From: Scleromatobacter sp038243995
GTDB taxonomy: Bacteria; Pseudomonadota; Gammaproteobacteria; Burkholderiales; Burkholderiaceae_C
Reading direction: 5' to 3'
DNA: 64,000 bases
NCBI GenBank assembly: GCA_038243995.1
Contig: JBBRTV010000023.1
Span: 1-64,000, forward strand
Part shown: piece after piece, positions 9,451-17,912 of the stretch
Layout of the letters: each line of letters begins with the position of its first letter
Position numbering within the stretch: position 1 is the first letter of the stretch
The notes under the pieces: model-generated
What the model saw: the letters and a program-made list of their open reading frames with translations, nothing else
Databases searched by the model: none
What the model was told of the DNA's origin: nothing
Made by a program: the position numbers and the translations under genes

Positions 9451-9942
9451 TCACTGCGACGAACCGATCGCGACGACCAGCGTGCCGTTGTAGCCCTGGC
9501 CGGCGCGTGTCAGCGCGGCCTCGACCGGCCGCGCGCGCGCGCCGCCGCGGGCCTCGGTGAGCCACTGGCGCAGGTCTTCGCCGGTCGCGCCGGTGAGCGA
9601 GAGCGTCGCGCGCTCGCCCTGGATCGCCAGCTTCGCCTTGGCGCCCAGGCGCTCGGTGGCGCTCTTGAGCACCTGTTCGGCCTGCCTCGACGCCACCTGC
9701 GGCATCGCGCGCAGCTGCCTGGCCTCGTTCGCGATCGCCGCCATCTGCAGCAGCTGGACATCGGCCAGCGCGCGCTGCACCGGCGCCTGCTCCAGCATGC
9801 GCCACGCGGGGCGAACGGCGATCATCCAGACGATCAGGAACACGAGGGCGCCACCCATCGCGCCGACCATCAGGCGTTCGCGCGGCGCAAGTGACGTCCA
9901 GCGTCGGGCCAGCACGGCCCCGGTGTCGTTGACAGCGCTCAT
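9451..9942 (-). CDS. gspM: type II secretion protein GspM
   Basis: A 163-residue bitopic membrane protein with a short cytoplasmic start, one helix (about 24-44, MVGAMGGALVFLIVWMIAV) and a small periplasmic ferredoxin-like domain. This matches GspM, the partner that stabilises GspL in the inner-membrane platform. Its ATG overlaps the gspL stop (ATGA), so translation is probably coupled. A larger overlapping frame is open upstream but is antisense noise within gspL. Confidence 0.9.
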   Translation of the reverse strand: MSAVNDTGAVLARRWTSLAPRERLMVGAMGGALVFLIVWMIAVRPAWRMLEQAPVQRALADVQLLQMAAIANEARQLRAMPQVASRQAEQVLKSATERLGAKAKLAIQGERATLSLTGATGEDLRQWLTEARGGARARPVEAALTRAGQGYNGTLVVAIGSSQ

Positions 9943-11195
9943 GAGGTGCTCTTCGTCGTGGCCGCCGCCGCTCGCCGGTGGCTCAGCTGGATCTTGCCCA
10001 TGCCGGGCAGCGCGTCGACGCCGGTGGCGCGCAGCTGCGTGGTGAAGCGATCGATCTCCTGCGGCGTCCAGCCGTTCGACGGCAGCGTCAGCTTGCCCGA
10101 CTCGAACTTGAGGCTCTCGACCGGCGAATGCGTCTGCGGCCAGGCGGATTCGGCGGCCTGCAGCAGGGTCTCGATGTCGTTGTCGCCGGGGCGGCCCGAG
10201 GCGGCGCGCAGCGCATCGATCGCCACCTGCGCCTGGCCGGCCGGGTCGTAGAGCGGCTTCTTGAGATCGGGGAACGCGGCGGCGGCCGTCACCGCCAGGG
10301 CGTCTTTCTTCTGCTCCAGGGCGCGGTGCTCCTGGAAGGCGCGGATGTTGAGCCCGAGCAGCATCACCGCGACCAGGGCGCCCAGGCCGATGCGCGTCAT
10401 GCGCCAGGACGGGTCGAACGCGAAGCGGGCGGCGATGTCGCGCACCTGCTTCACGCCGCGGCGCTGCGGCGCGAGGTCGAACTGCAGGAGGTTCCAGCCC
10501 GAACGCGCGGCGCGCAGCGCCTGCTCCTCGTCGGTCACCGAGGCGACCGGCGTGCCGGCGAATTCGTTCGCGGCGGCGGCCGTCTCCGGGGTGGCCGTCC
10601 AGCGGACGACGGTGTCGGCGGGCAGGGCGGTGACGAGCGCGCGCGCGACCTCGCTGGCGAGCGGCACGCACAGCACGCCGTGCGAGTCGCGCCAGGCCAG
10701 CTGCGCGGGATCGTCCGGGCCGCTCTGGCGATAGGCATGGCCGGCGACGCCTTCGTCGGGCCACCACGACGGCGCCACGCGATCGAGGGCGACGTTGTCG
10801 GCCTCGAGGGCGTCGAGCTGCGTGCGCAGCCACGGCTTGTTGACCACCGCGACCCAGTGTTCGGCGCCCGGCTTGGCGTCGGGCGCCAGGGCCAGGTGGA
10901 CCTCGGATTCGTCTTCGAGCAGGGCCTCTTCCATCACGCCGGTGAGCGCGGCGCGCATCTTCGCGGCCGGGGCCTTGGGCAGCGCGACGCGCTGGAACGC
11001 CACGTCGCCCGGTCGCAGCACCGCGACGATCGTCGCCGCGCGCGGCAGCGTCGACGCGGGCACGCGACCGTGCTCGGTCACGCGCTGGCCGTCCACGCTC
11101 AACACGTAGTCGAACTCGGTGGGCACGGCAGGGCCCGCCGTCGTCGGGGCGGCGAGCCGGGGCTGGGCAGCGAGCAGGATGATCAGCGTTGACAT
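9939..11195 (-). CDS. gspL: type II secretion protein GspL
   Basis: A 418-residue protein with the GspL plan: a cytoplasmic actin-like domain (1 to about 255), one membrane helix (about 266-285, IGLGALVAVMLLGLNI) and a periplasmic ferredoxin-like domain. GspL recruits the ATPase GspE to the membrane and pairs with GspM. It is the first gene after the hairpin-containing gap that separates it from gspK, so it may have its own promoter. The stop overlaps the gspM start. Confidence 0.92.
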   Translation of the reverse strand: MSTLIILLAAQPRLAAPTTAGPAVPTEFDYVLSVDGQRVTEHGRVPASTLPRAATIVAVLRPGDVAFQRVALPKAPAAKMRAALTGVMEEALLEDESEVHLALAPDAKPGAEHWVAVVNKPWLRTQLDALEADNVALDRVAPSWWPDEGVAGHAYRQSGPDDPAQLAWRDSHGVLCVPLASEVARALVTALPADTVVRWTATPETAAAANEFAGTPVASVTDEEQALRAARSGWNLLQFDLAPQRRGVKQVRDIAARFAFDPSWRMTRIGLGALVAVMLLGLNIRAFQEHRALEQKKDALAVTAAAAFPDLKKPLYDPAGQAQVAIDALRAASGRPGDNDIETLLQAAESAWPQTHSPVESLKFESGKLTLPSNGWTPQEIDRFTTQLRATGVDALPGMGKIQLSHRRAAAATTKSTS

Positions 11196-11237
11196 GGATG
11201 AAGGAATGCGAATTTACAGCCTGCCTGTGACGGCGGG

Positions 11238-11273
11238 CAGCGTTCCGGGAACCGCGACGTTCCCGGAACGCTG
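11238..11273. terminator. 15-bp perfect hairpin between gspK and gspL
   Basis: CAGCGTTCCGGGAAC (11238-11252), a 6-base loop, and its exact reverse complement (11259-11273) form a very stable stem in the 275-base gap between gspK and gspL. There is no T-tract on the minus strand, so it is not a textbook Rho-independent terminator. It may attenuate read-through, protect the 3' end of the gspG-K message, or mark an operon boundary. A second 7-bp hairpin (GTCTCCC/GGGAGAC) lies at 11412-11431, closer to the gspK stop. Confidence 0.6.
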
Positions 11274-11470
11274 ACTTGCAAGACCTGCGCCATCGCGAGC
11301 GCGCCTGGCGGCAGCCGCGCGTAGATGGCAAAGCGGCGTATTGTGGCCTGTGTCGACGCCGGTGCCGGACCCTTTCGGCGACTGGCGAGGCCGGGAAAAC
11401 GCCGAGAGGGGTCTCCCGGGGCGGGGAGACGCCCCGCGCGCGCAGGTGCGGACGCCGGAATTGTCACCGG

Positions 11471-12469
11471 TCATTGCACGTCCGGCGGCAGCCGTTCGCG
11501 ACGGATGACGTCGACCTGCTGCATGCCTGGACGATGCACGAGCGTGCGTTCACGCAGGACGTTCTGCTCGTAGCGAAGCTGCCCGTAGACCTCGAAGTAG
11601 TCGGACTTGACGTCCACGTTGTACTTCGGCGCCGTGGGCGGATTGCCTTGCGGCAGGGTCAGGGCGGTCGGCAGCAGCTTCGTGAAATCGGCCATCTGCG
11701 TGAACGGGCCCTGCTGGCGTTTCTGGATGAGGACCTGGGCGTCCGCGCGGGTGAGTCCGGGCACGCCGGCCATCAATACTTCGGCCGCGGCGGTGTTCAC
11801 GTTGACGGGCGTCGCCACGGGCAGGAAGACCACGTAGGGTTCGAGCTGCTTCACGATCGCCGGATCGACGCCGTACCAGGCGAGATCCGAGACGCGCTGC
11901 GGCAGCAGCACGCTGTTGCTGTCATCTTTCTTCATCGCGTCGGTGTTGTCTTCGAGCGCGGTCTTCGTCGAGTAGCTCTGCGCGATGCCGCTGGAGATCT
12001 TCAGCGCGGCTTCCTGCGGGACGTTGAGGGCCTCGCACAGGGCCAGGAACCCTTTGTCGACCTTGCCCGCGGGCTGGTAGAGCGCGGCGAGGTTGTAGCG
12101 CGAATTCGCATCGGTGATCTGGCCCGAGAGGAAGGCGTCGGGGCCGCTGGCGTCCGAGTGGTTGGCGTCGGTCGCCAGGAACGAGGACAGGCGCGATTCG
12201 GCCAGCGGCATCGCCCAGGGTTGCGTGAGATCGTCTTCCGTCTGGGTGGCGCGCCGGGCCGACTTCAGGATCAGCCGCGACCAGTCGAGCGCGCCGTTGA
12301 GCAGCCATTCGCCCTGGCCGCGCGCGCGCTCGGCCGACTCCACGGCGATGCCGCGCCACTGCAGCCAGACCATGCCGGCGGCCAGCGTCGCGACGAGGGT
12401 CATGATCAGCATCGCCAGCAGGATCGCGGCGCCGCGCTGGCGGATCGGGGCGGAGCGTTTCGGGGTCAT
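11471..12469 (-). CDS. gspK: type II secretion minor pseudopilin GspK
   Basis: A 332-residue minor pseudopilin. The short leader ends RQRG before a hydrophobic helix (AAILLAMLIMTLVATLAAGMVW) that lacks the Glu5 of other pseudopilins, which is characteristic of GspK. The large periplasmic domain contains a helix-hairpin-helix stretch (VNVNTAAAEVLMAGVPGLTR) found in this family. GspK caps the pseudopilus tip with GspI and GspJ. The ATG at 12469 overlaps the gspJ stop by ATGA. Confidence 0.93.
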   Translation of the reverse strand: MTPKRSAPIRQRGAAILLAMLIMTLVATLAAGMVWLQWRGIAVESAERARGQGEWLLNGALDWSRLILKSARRATQTEDDLTQPWAMPLAESRLSSFLATDANHSDASGPDAFLSGQITDANSRYNLAALYQPAGKVDKGFLALCEALNVPQEAALKISSGIAQSYSTKTALEDNTDAMKKDDSNSVLLPQRVSDLAWYGVDPAIVKQLEPYVVFLPVATPVNVNTAAAEVLMAGVPGLTRADAQVLIQKRQQGPFTQMADFTKLLPTALTLPQGNPPTAPKYNVDVKSDYFEVYGQLRYEQNVLRERTLVHRPGMQQVDVIRRERLPPDVQ

Positions 12470-13134
12470 AGCGCCGGCAGTTCCCGCTCGCGCGTGATCT
12501 GGCCTTCCTGGAGGGTCAGCTGGATGCGGATGCCGGTCGGGTAGTCGCCGCCGGCCGACGACTTCACGGGAGGTGGAACTACCGTTCCGGTCGGCGGGGG
12601 CGGCGTGGGCGCCGCGTTGCCGCAGGACGACTGGAAGTTGCCCCACCCGTTGCAATACGAATAGGCGTTGAACGCGGTGACGTTGTCGAGGACGGTGATC
12701 GCGTTGCCGCTGATCGAGTCCCACTGCTGGCTGCGCATCCAGGCGTCCTGCAGTTCGGAGACATGCGTCACCGACGCGCTCGCCCAGCGCTGCCAGCGGC
12801 CGTCCTGCAGGCTCCACACCACGAGCTGCAGGCCGTCCGGCGTGCGCCGCGTGATGCGCAGCGTGGCGCCGTTGAACGCCGCCGGATCGAGCACCTGCGT
12901 GTTGACCATCTGCGCCATGTCGTATTCGAACTGCGACATGCCGGTGTTGACCTTGAGCGTGCGGTTCGTCGCGGCCTGGGCGCCGTCCTTCGCGCGCACC
13001 AGCGCATCGACGCCGCGGAACGCCATGCCGGCGAGGATCGCCAGGATGAACAGCGCGACCAGCACCTCGACGAGCGTGAAGCCGCCGGCCGGCGCTCGCC
13101 GGACGAAAGAAGGAGCGCGCAACGGCGTCTTCAC
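12466..13134 (-). CDS. gspJ: type II secretion minor pseudopilin GspJ
   Basis: A 222-residue minor pseudopilin with prepilin cleavage site PAGG/FTLVEVLVAL, Glu5 present, and a hydrophobic N-terminal helix; the rest is the globular GspJ domain. A Pro-rich loop (PTPPPPTGTVVPPP) lies near residue 180. The GTG at 13134 was chosen because it overlaps the gspI stop (GTGA) and gives the normal short leader. It is predicted to form the pseudopilus tip with GspI and GspK. Confidence 0.93.
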   Translation of the reverse strand: MKTPLRAPSFVRRAPAGGFTLVEVLVALFILAILAGMAFRGVDALVRAKDGAQAATNRTLKVNTGMSQFEYDMAQMVNTQVLDPAAFNGATLRITRRTPDGLQLVVWSLQDGRWQRWASASVTHVSELQDAWMRSQQWDSISGNAITVLDNVTAFNAYSYCNGWGNFQSSCGNAAPTPPPPTGTVVPPPVKSSAGGDYPTGIRIQLTLQEGQITRERELPAL

Positions 13135-13520
13135 AGGTTGCCCATCACGGTGGAGATGGTCAGCAGCACGCGGCCGTCGCTGTCCGACACGACGGCGTCG
13201 ACGCGCCTGAAACTCGGGTTGGGCGTCGCCTGCGCGCGGATGAGGCCCTTGTAGTCGCGGCCGATCTGGCTGCAGGTGAACGGATCGTTGCCGACATTGG
13301 GGAAGGTGTGCGTCAGGCGCAATTCGGTCAGCTGGTTGTCGGCGCACCACTGCGCCAGCATGATGTCCGAGAGGCGCTGCGACGTGTCGACCACCGAGCT
13401 CGCGGCGCGCGAGCCGGCGGCGAGCGAGATGGCCACGATCGCCACGGCCACCAGCACCTCGATCAGCGTGAAGCCGGCTCCGACGCGCCGCCCGTGCTGC
13501 CCGGTGAGCGGGCGCATCAT
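13131..13520 (-). CDS. gspI: type II secretion minor pseudopilin GspI
   Basis: A 129-residue minor pseudopilin with leader ending VGAG before FTLIEVLVAVAIVAISL, and the GspI-type C-terminal domain containing two Cys (QWCADN, FTCSQ). It starts with two consecutive ATGs; the first overlaps the gspH stop (ATGATG/TGA). GspI nucleates the minor pseudopilin complex. Confidence 0.93.
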   Translation of the reverse strand: MMRPLTGQHGRRVGAGFTLIEVLVAVAIVAISLAAGSRAASSVVDTSQRLSDIMLAQWCADNQLTELRLTHTFPNVGNDPFTCSQIGRDYKGLIRAQATPNPSFRRVDAVVSDSDGRVLLTISTVMGNL

Positions 13521-14011
13521 TTGGCTGCCGCCGTGTCGCCGGGGACGATGATCTGGAACGGCTCCAGCCCGTCGGTGCCGACGGCGATTTCGCGTTCACC
13601 GAGATGCAGCACGACGCGCTGCGCCGTCAGCAAGGGCTCGGGGCCGAGGCGCAACTGCGGATTGCCGACCACGTCGGCGTGGGTCTCGGCATCGAGCCAG
13701 CGCGTCGGCAGTTCGGCGGCGGCGAGCGTGGGCAGGCCGAGGAAGCGGAAGCCGCCTTCCTTGACGGGTTCCCAGCGCACGTCGGTGCCGATGACGCGCG
13801 ACTGCGTGCGGGCGCTTTCGAGCAGCGCGGACAGGCGCGCGCCTTCCTCTTCGAGCTTGCTCTGCGAGGAGTCTCTCAGCGACAGCGTCACCATGCCCGT
13901 GGCCACCGCGACCAGCAGCATCACGACCATCAGCTCCAGGAGACTGAAGCCGGCGGCCGCGGAGCGCCGGCGTCTATTGCCAGGAGCCGATGTCGGCGTC
14001 GTCGCCTTCAC
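13517..14011 (-). CDS. gspH: type II secretion minor pseudopilin GspH
   Basis: A pseudopilin with leader ending AAAG before FSLLELMVVMLLVAVATGM, followed by a GspH-type globular domain (about 140 residues), positioned between gspG and gspI as usual. The start is not obvious: there is no ATG near the gspG stop. GTG at 14011 (VKATTPTSAPGN...) is the nearest plausible in-frame start and would overlap gspG by 38 bases. GspH adds to the pseudopilus near its tip. Confidence 0.87.
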   Translation of the reverse strand: MKATTPTSAPGNRRRRSAAAGFSLLELMVVMLLVAVATGMVTLSLRDSSQSKLEEEGARLSALLESARTQSRVIGTDVRWEPVKEGGFRFLGLPTLAAAELPTRWLDAETHADVVGNPQLRLGPEPLLTAQRVVLHLGEREIAVGTDGLEPFQIIVPGDTAAAK

Positions 14012-14408
14012 CGCCGGGCTGCCCGTCGGCGCCAAAGCTGAACACATCGATTTCTCCGTGCACGCCGGGGTTGGCGTACTGGTAAGGCCGTTTCCAGGGA
14101 TCCATGGGCAGCTTCTCGATATACGGCTTCCAGTTGGACGGGACATTGCCGACCGTCGGGCGACTGACCAACGCATCGATGCCTTGCTCGGTGCTCGGGT
14201 AGCGGCCGTTGTCGAGCTTGTAGAGCTTGAGCGCGTTCATGATGCTGCCGATGTCGGTCGACGCGGCCGTGCCCTTGGCCTGGCCGATGCGCGAAAGCAC
14301 GGAGGGTGCGATGAGCGCGGCGAGCACGCCGATGATGACGACCACGACCATGAGTTCGAGCAGCGTGAAGCCGCGGCCGCGACGTCGCGCGAGGGGAACG
14401 TGTTTCAT
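13974..14408 (-). CDS. gspG: type II secretion major pseudopilin GspG
   Basis: The major pseudopilin: leader MKHVPLARRRGRG, then mature FTLLELMVVVVIIGVLAALI with Glu5, and the conserved GspG core (YKLDNGRYPSTEQGIDAL, LPMDPWKRPYQY, the calcium-loop region GADGQPGGEGDDADIGSW). Cleavage and methylation need a prepilin peptidase encoded elsewhere. ATG at 14408 was chosen over 14429 because it has a GGAAG ribosome site 8 bases upstream and gives a normal leader. It heads the gspG-H-I-J-K run and diverges from gspC with 52 bases between them. Confidence 0.96.
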   Translation of the reverse strand: MKHVPLARRRGRGFTLLELMVVVVIIGVLAALIAPSVLSRIGQAKGTAASTDIGSIMNALKLYKLDNGRYPSTEQGIDALVSRPTVGNVPSNWKPYIEKLPMDPWKRPYQYANPGVHGEIDVFSFGADGQPGGEGDDADIGSWQ

Positions 14409-14460
14409 GAAAGCTTCCGGAAGGGGCAACGTGCACCAAGTCTTGAATCATAATCTGCGC

Positions 14461-15156
14461 ATGAGTTCCCGCTGGACAGGCTTTTTCATCTGGGTCCTGG
14501 TGGCGGCATGTGCCGCTTTCTGGGGAATCAAGATCTTCGCCGCCACGCGGCCGGTGCCCGCGGGCGCGCTGGCCCCGCAGGTGGCCATCGCCACGTCCGG
14601 CCCGATGGTGCGGCTGTTCGGCGCGGTGGTCGTGGCCGAGGAGCCCGAGGACGCGGCGCCCGCGGCCAGCGAACGCTTCCAGCTCGTCGGCGTGATCGCG
14701 CCGCGCTCGGGCGACAGCGGCATGGCGCTGCTCACGGTCGACGGCCAGCCCGCCAAGGCCTGGCACGTCGGCGCCACGATAGACGGCGACACGACGCTGT
14801 TGTCGGTGGTCAAGCGCGGGGCCGAGTTCGGCCCGCGCGGCGGTCCGGCGGCTTTCACGCTCGAACTGCCCGCTCCCGCGGCACCCGAGACGGGCACCTT
14901 GCCGGCGGCGGTCTCGCAGCCGAATGCCGGCATGCAGGCCCCGCAGACGGCGCAGCAGATGATCCAGACGCCCGGCGTGCCCATTCCGGGCGCCGTGCGC
15001 GGCGGCACGCCCCCGGCCGGCTTCGTGCGCGGCGGCATGCCGTTGCGCCCCGGCATGATCCCGCCCAACGTCGTTCCGCCGGGCCGCACGGTGCCCACGC
15101 AGGGCCAGGCGCAGGTGCAGCCGACCGACGGTGCCGTCCACCCGGACGAGGAATGA
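14461..15156 (+). CDS. gspC: type II secretion inner-membrane protein GspC
   Basis: A 231-residue bitopic protein with a short N-terminus, one membrane helix (about 7-27, FFIWVLVAACAAFWGI) and an HR domain (about 45-125, including ERFQLVGVIA, ALLTVDGQPAKAW and VGATIDGDTTLLSV) that contacts the GspD N0 domain. Instead of a PDZ domain the C-terminus is Pro/Gly/Gln-rich, as in the shorter GspC proteins of Burkholderiales. It is divergent from the rest of the cluster. CATAAT at 14449-14454 could be a -10 element only a few bases from the ATG, implying a very short leader; no good -35 is seen. Confidence 0.9.
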   Translation: MSSRWTGFFIWVLVAACAAFWGIKIFAATRPVPAGALAPQVAIATSGPMVRLFGAVVVAEEPEDAAPAASERFQLVGVIAPRSGDSGMALLTVDGQPAKAWHVGATIDGDTTLLSVVKRGAEFGPRGGPAAFTLELPAPAAPETGTLPAAVSQPNAGMQAPQTAQQMIQTPGVPIPGAVRGGTPPAGFVRGGMPLRPGMIPPNVVPPGRTVPTQGQAQVQPTDGAVHPDEE

Positions 15157-15209
15157 TCCTTCCCGCGCGGGCTTGAGGCGCGGGCGCCGGCCGCCCCGCC
15201 TTGCATCGA

Positions 15210-15239
15210 GGTCGGCTCCCGTGCCGATCTTTTCTTTTC
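15210..15239 (+). terminator. Rho-independent terminator after gspC
   Basis: Stem GGTCGGC (15210-15216) / GCCGATC (15223-15229, one G-T wobble), a 6-base loop, then a T-rich run TTTTCTTTT to 15239. It is 54 bases after the gspC stop and just before the convergent HAD gene ends, so it would stop gspC transcripts. Confidence 0.75.
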
Positions 15240-15240
15240 C

Positions 15241-15939
15241 TTACACGCCCAGCGCTGTCGCCACTTGCAGCAGGTCTGCGAACCGGTGCGCCTGCGCGGA
15301 CGGCGGCGTCAGCCCGTGCGCGCCGTCGGGCCGGCAGATCCAGCCGGCATGCAGCCCCGCGGCGAGTGCGCCGTCGATGTCGAGCGCCGGGTCGTCGCCC
15401 AGGTGCAGCACCTGGTGCGGCGCGGCGCTCGCGGCGGCGCAGGCGGCGTGGAAGATCGAGACGTCCGGCTTCGCCGCCCCGTGCGAGCGCGCGGACACGG
15501 AGCCGGAGAAGAAGCGGCCGAGCCCGACGCGCGCGATGTCGGCGTTGCCGTTGCTCACGGCGATCAGGCGGTAGCGGGTGGCGAGCCGTTCGAGCGCCGG
15601 CAGTACGTCGTCATACGGCGTCACCTGGTGGCGCACTTCGAAGAAGGCTTCGAACGCGGGTTCGGCCAACGCGGGATCGTCGCCGTGCAGGCGGAGTGCG
15701 CGACGTATCGTCTCGAGGCGGATCGCGGTGAGATCGTGGGCCCACTGCGGATGTTCGGCGGCAACCTGCGCGCGCAGCGCCAGCATCGCGCCCGGCCCCA
15801 TGCCGCCGGCGGTCGCGGGCGCATGCACGCGCAGCCAGTCGGCCAGCGTCCGCTCGGCGGCGACCAGGGGTGGACGCACCGGCCACAGCGTGTCGTCGAG
15901 GTCGACCGTGAGGGCGGTGACGCCGAGCAAGGCAATCAT
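15241..15939 (-). CDS. HAD-superfamily hydrolase
   Basis: A 232-residue HAD phosphatase. Motif I is VDLDDTLWPV (nucleophile and acid/base Asp at about 13 and 15), motif II is the Ser in AVSNGN, motif III is the Lys in AAKPDVSIF, and motif IV is HLGDDPALDIDGA. A helical cap lies between I and II, as in YjjG/YigB-like enzymes. The substrate, probably a small phosphorylated metabolite, cannot be told from sequence. A GGAGGAAGC ribosome site precedes the ATG, which overlaps the stop of the Cys-rich gene (ATGA). Confidence 0.85.
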   Translation of the reverse strand: MIALLGVTALTVDLDDTLWPVRPPLVAAERTLADWLRVHAPATAGGMGPGAMLALRAQVAAEHPQWAHDLTAIRLETIRRALRLHGDDPALAEPAFEAFFEVRHQVTPYDDVLPALERLATRYRLIAVSNGNADIARVGLGRFFSGSVSARSHGAAKPDVSIFHAACAAASAAPHQVLHLGDDPALDIDGALAAGLHAGWICRPDGAHGLTPPSAQAHRFADLLQVATALGV

Positions 15940-16187
15940 GCTTCCTCCCGGACGTCGTTCGCCAGCGCCTGCAGGCAGGTCGAGCACAGGCAGTCCGGGT
16001 AACGCGCGCGCAGCTGCGCGAGGCGGCTCGCGTCGAGGGCGATGCCGGCGCAGAAGCACGGGGTCGTGCGATCGGCGTCGACCCCGCAGGCGAACGCGCC
16101 GCCGCAGCGCGGGCAGGTCGCCGGGCGATGTCCGGGCGCCGGTGGCGTCGCGGCCCCGGCGGGCGGCGGCAGGTCGGGCGCCGTCAT
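15936..16187 (-). CDS. small cysteine-rich CWC-type protein
   Basis: An 83-residue protein with six cysteines in the pattern CPRCGGAF-C...CFC...CLCSTC, which resembles the Cys-rich CWC family, probably a small metal-binding protein. A Pro/Ala-rich N-terminus precedes it. Its function is unknown. It is coupled by 4-base overlaps to matB upstream and the HAD gene downstream, so all three are one transcript. Confidence 0.75.
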   Translation of the reverse strand: MTAPDLPPPAGAATPPAPGHRPATCPRCGGAFACGVDADRTTPCFCAGIALDASRLAQLRARYPDCLCSTCLQALANDVREEA

Positions 16188-17779
16188 GCGAACAAGCCCG
16201 CGAGTTCCTCGCGCAGCAATTTCTTCTGCACCTTGCCCATGGCATTGCGCGGCAGTGCGTCGACGATGCGCACGTGCTTGGGCACCTTGAACCCCGCGAT
16301 GGACGACTTCAACGCCGCGATCACGGCGGCGGGCTCCGGCGTCGCGCCGGCGCGCGGCACGACGAGCGCCACCACCGCCTCGCCGAAGTCCGGGTGCGGC
16401 ACCCCGACGACGGCCGATTCGGCGACGCCGGCGAGGTCGTTGATCCGCTCTTCGATCTCGGCCGGATAGACGTTGAAGCCTCCGCTGATGATCAGGTCCT
16501 TGCTGCGACCGACCAGCGCGAGCACGCCGTCGGCCGCGAGCGTGCCGACGTCGCCGGTGCGAAACCAGCCGTCGCCCGTGAATTCCTCGCGTGTCCTCTC
16601 GGGCATCTGCCAGTAACCCGCGAACACGCTCGGCCCCGTCACCTCGATGTTGCCGATCTCGCCCGGCCCCAGCGCGCGGCTCTGGTCGTCGTGCACGCGC
16701 ACGCCGACGCCGGGCAGGGCGCGGCCGACGGTGCCGGCCCGGCGATCGCTCTCGGGACGATAGGGGTTCGACGTCAGCATCACCGTCTCGCTCATGCCGT
16801 AGCGCTCGAGAATCGTGTGGCCGGTGCGTGCGCGCCAGGCGTCGAAGGTGTCGGAGAGCAAGGGCGCCGATCCGCTCACGAACAGCCGCATCGTCGCGCA
16901 GGCGGCGCGGCCCAGGGCGGCTTGCGCGAGCATCCGGACATAGAGGGTCGGCACGCCCATGACGACGCTCGCGTCCGGCAAGCGTGCGATCACCGCGAGC
17001 GGGTCGAAGCGGTGGAACCACAGCATGCGCGCGCCGGCGCGCAGCGCGCCGTGCAGCGCGACGAAGAGACCGTGCACGTGGAAGATCGGCAAGGCGTGGA
17101 TGAGCACGTCGCGGCCGCTTGTCTCGCCGCGCGCCGCCCCGTCGCGCCAGTGCCAGTACCCGTGCAGCACCTCGGCGTTGGCGCGCAGGTTGCCGTGGGT
17201 GAGCTGCGCGCCCTTGCTGCGGCCGGTGGTGCCGCTCGTGTAGATGATCGCGGCCAGGTCGCCGGTGTCGCGCGGCCGCGTCGCGAATGTGTCGCCCATC
17301 GCCGTGGCGCGCTCCAGCAGACTGCCGCTGCGGTCGTCGCCCAGCGTCAACACCGTGCGCGTGCCGCGCGCGAAAGCGAGGCGGCTGATCCAGGCGAAGT
17401 TGCGCGGCGCGCAGACCACCAGGTCGGGCCGGGCGTTGTCTATGAAGTACTCCACCTCGCTCGCCTGGTAAGCGGGGTTCAGCGGCACGTAGACGAGACC
17501 CGCGCGCAGCACGCCGAGGTACAACATGACGGCCTCGACCGACTTGTCCGCATGCACCAGCACCCGCGCGCCGGGCGGCAGGGCGAGGTCGACGAACAGG
17601 TTCGCGATGCGGGCGCTGCCGTGCTCGATGTCGCGCCAGGTGTAGTGAAGGGCCGCGTAGGCCGCCTCGCCTGCGTGGCTGCCGTGCGCGTCCGCGGTCT
17701 CGATCGCGACGTCGTCGAGGTGCTCGGGGAAGCAGGCGCGCAGGGCGGCGTAGAGATTGGCGTTCGAGGTCGTGGACAT
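16184..17779 (-). CDS. matB: malonyl-CoA synthetase / acyl-CoA ligase (MatB-like)
   Basis: A 531-residue ANL-superfamily adenylating enzyme. The P-loop motif is IIYTSGTTGRSKGA (about 175-190), then ERYGMSE (A5), GWFRTGDVG (A7), SKDLIISGGFNVYPAEIEE (A8 hinge) and the catalytic Lys in PRNAMGKVQKKLL (A10). The closest resemblance is to malonyl-CoA synthetases, which make malonyl-CoA from malonate, CoA and ATP; another short or medium acid is possible. It starts the three-gene operon and diverges from the lipocalin gene. Confidence 0.78.
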   Translation of the reverse strand: MSTTSNANLYAALRACFPEHLDDVAIETADAHGSHAGEAAYAALHYTWRDIEHGSARIANLFVDLALPPGARVLVHADKSVEAVMLYLGVLRAGLVYVPLNPAYQASEVEYFIDNARPDLVVCAPRNFAWISRLAFARGTRTVLTLGDDRSGSLLERATAMGDTFATRPRDTGDLAAIIYTSGTTGRSKGAQLTHGNLRANAEVLHGYWHWRDGAARGETSGRDVLIHALPIFHVHGLFVALHGALRAGARMLWFHRFDPLAVIARLPDASVVMGVPTLYVRMLAQAALGRAACATMRLFVSGSAPLLSDTFDAWRARTGHTILERYGMSETVMLTSNPYRPESDRRAGTVGRALPGVGVRVHDDQSRALGPGEIGNIEVTGPSVFAGYWQMPERTREEFTGDGWFRTGDVGTLAADGVLALVGRSKDLIISGGFNVYPAEIEERINDLAGVAESAVVGVPHPDFGEAVVALVVPRAGATPEPAAVIAALKSSIAGFKVPKHVRIVDALPRNAMGKVQKKLLREELAGLFA

Positions 17780-17912
17780 GATCGGAGCGGGGCGCCGCGC
17801 GTCTCTGGGAGGGACGTTATTGTGCAGCGCCGACGCTGGCGCGCTGGAAACCGGACAATGCGACCGTGTCGACGCACCGTTCGCCCCCCAGGTCGGCTCC
17901 CCGGGAGATTCC

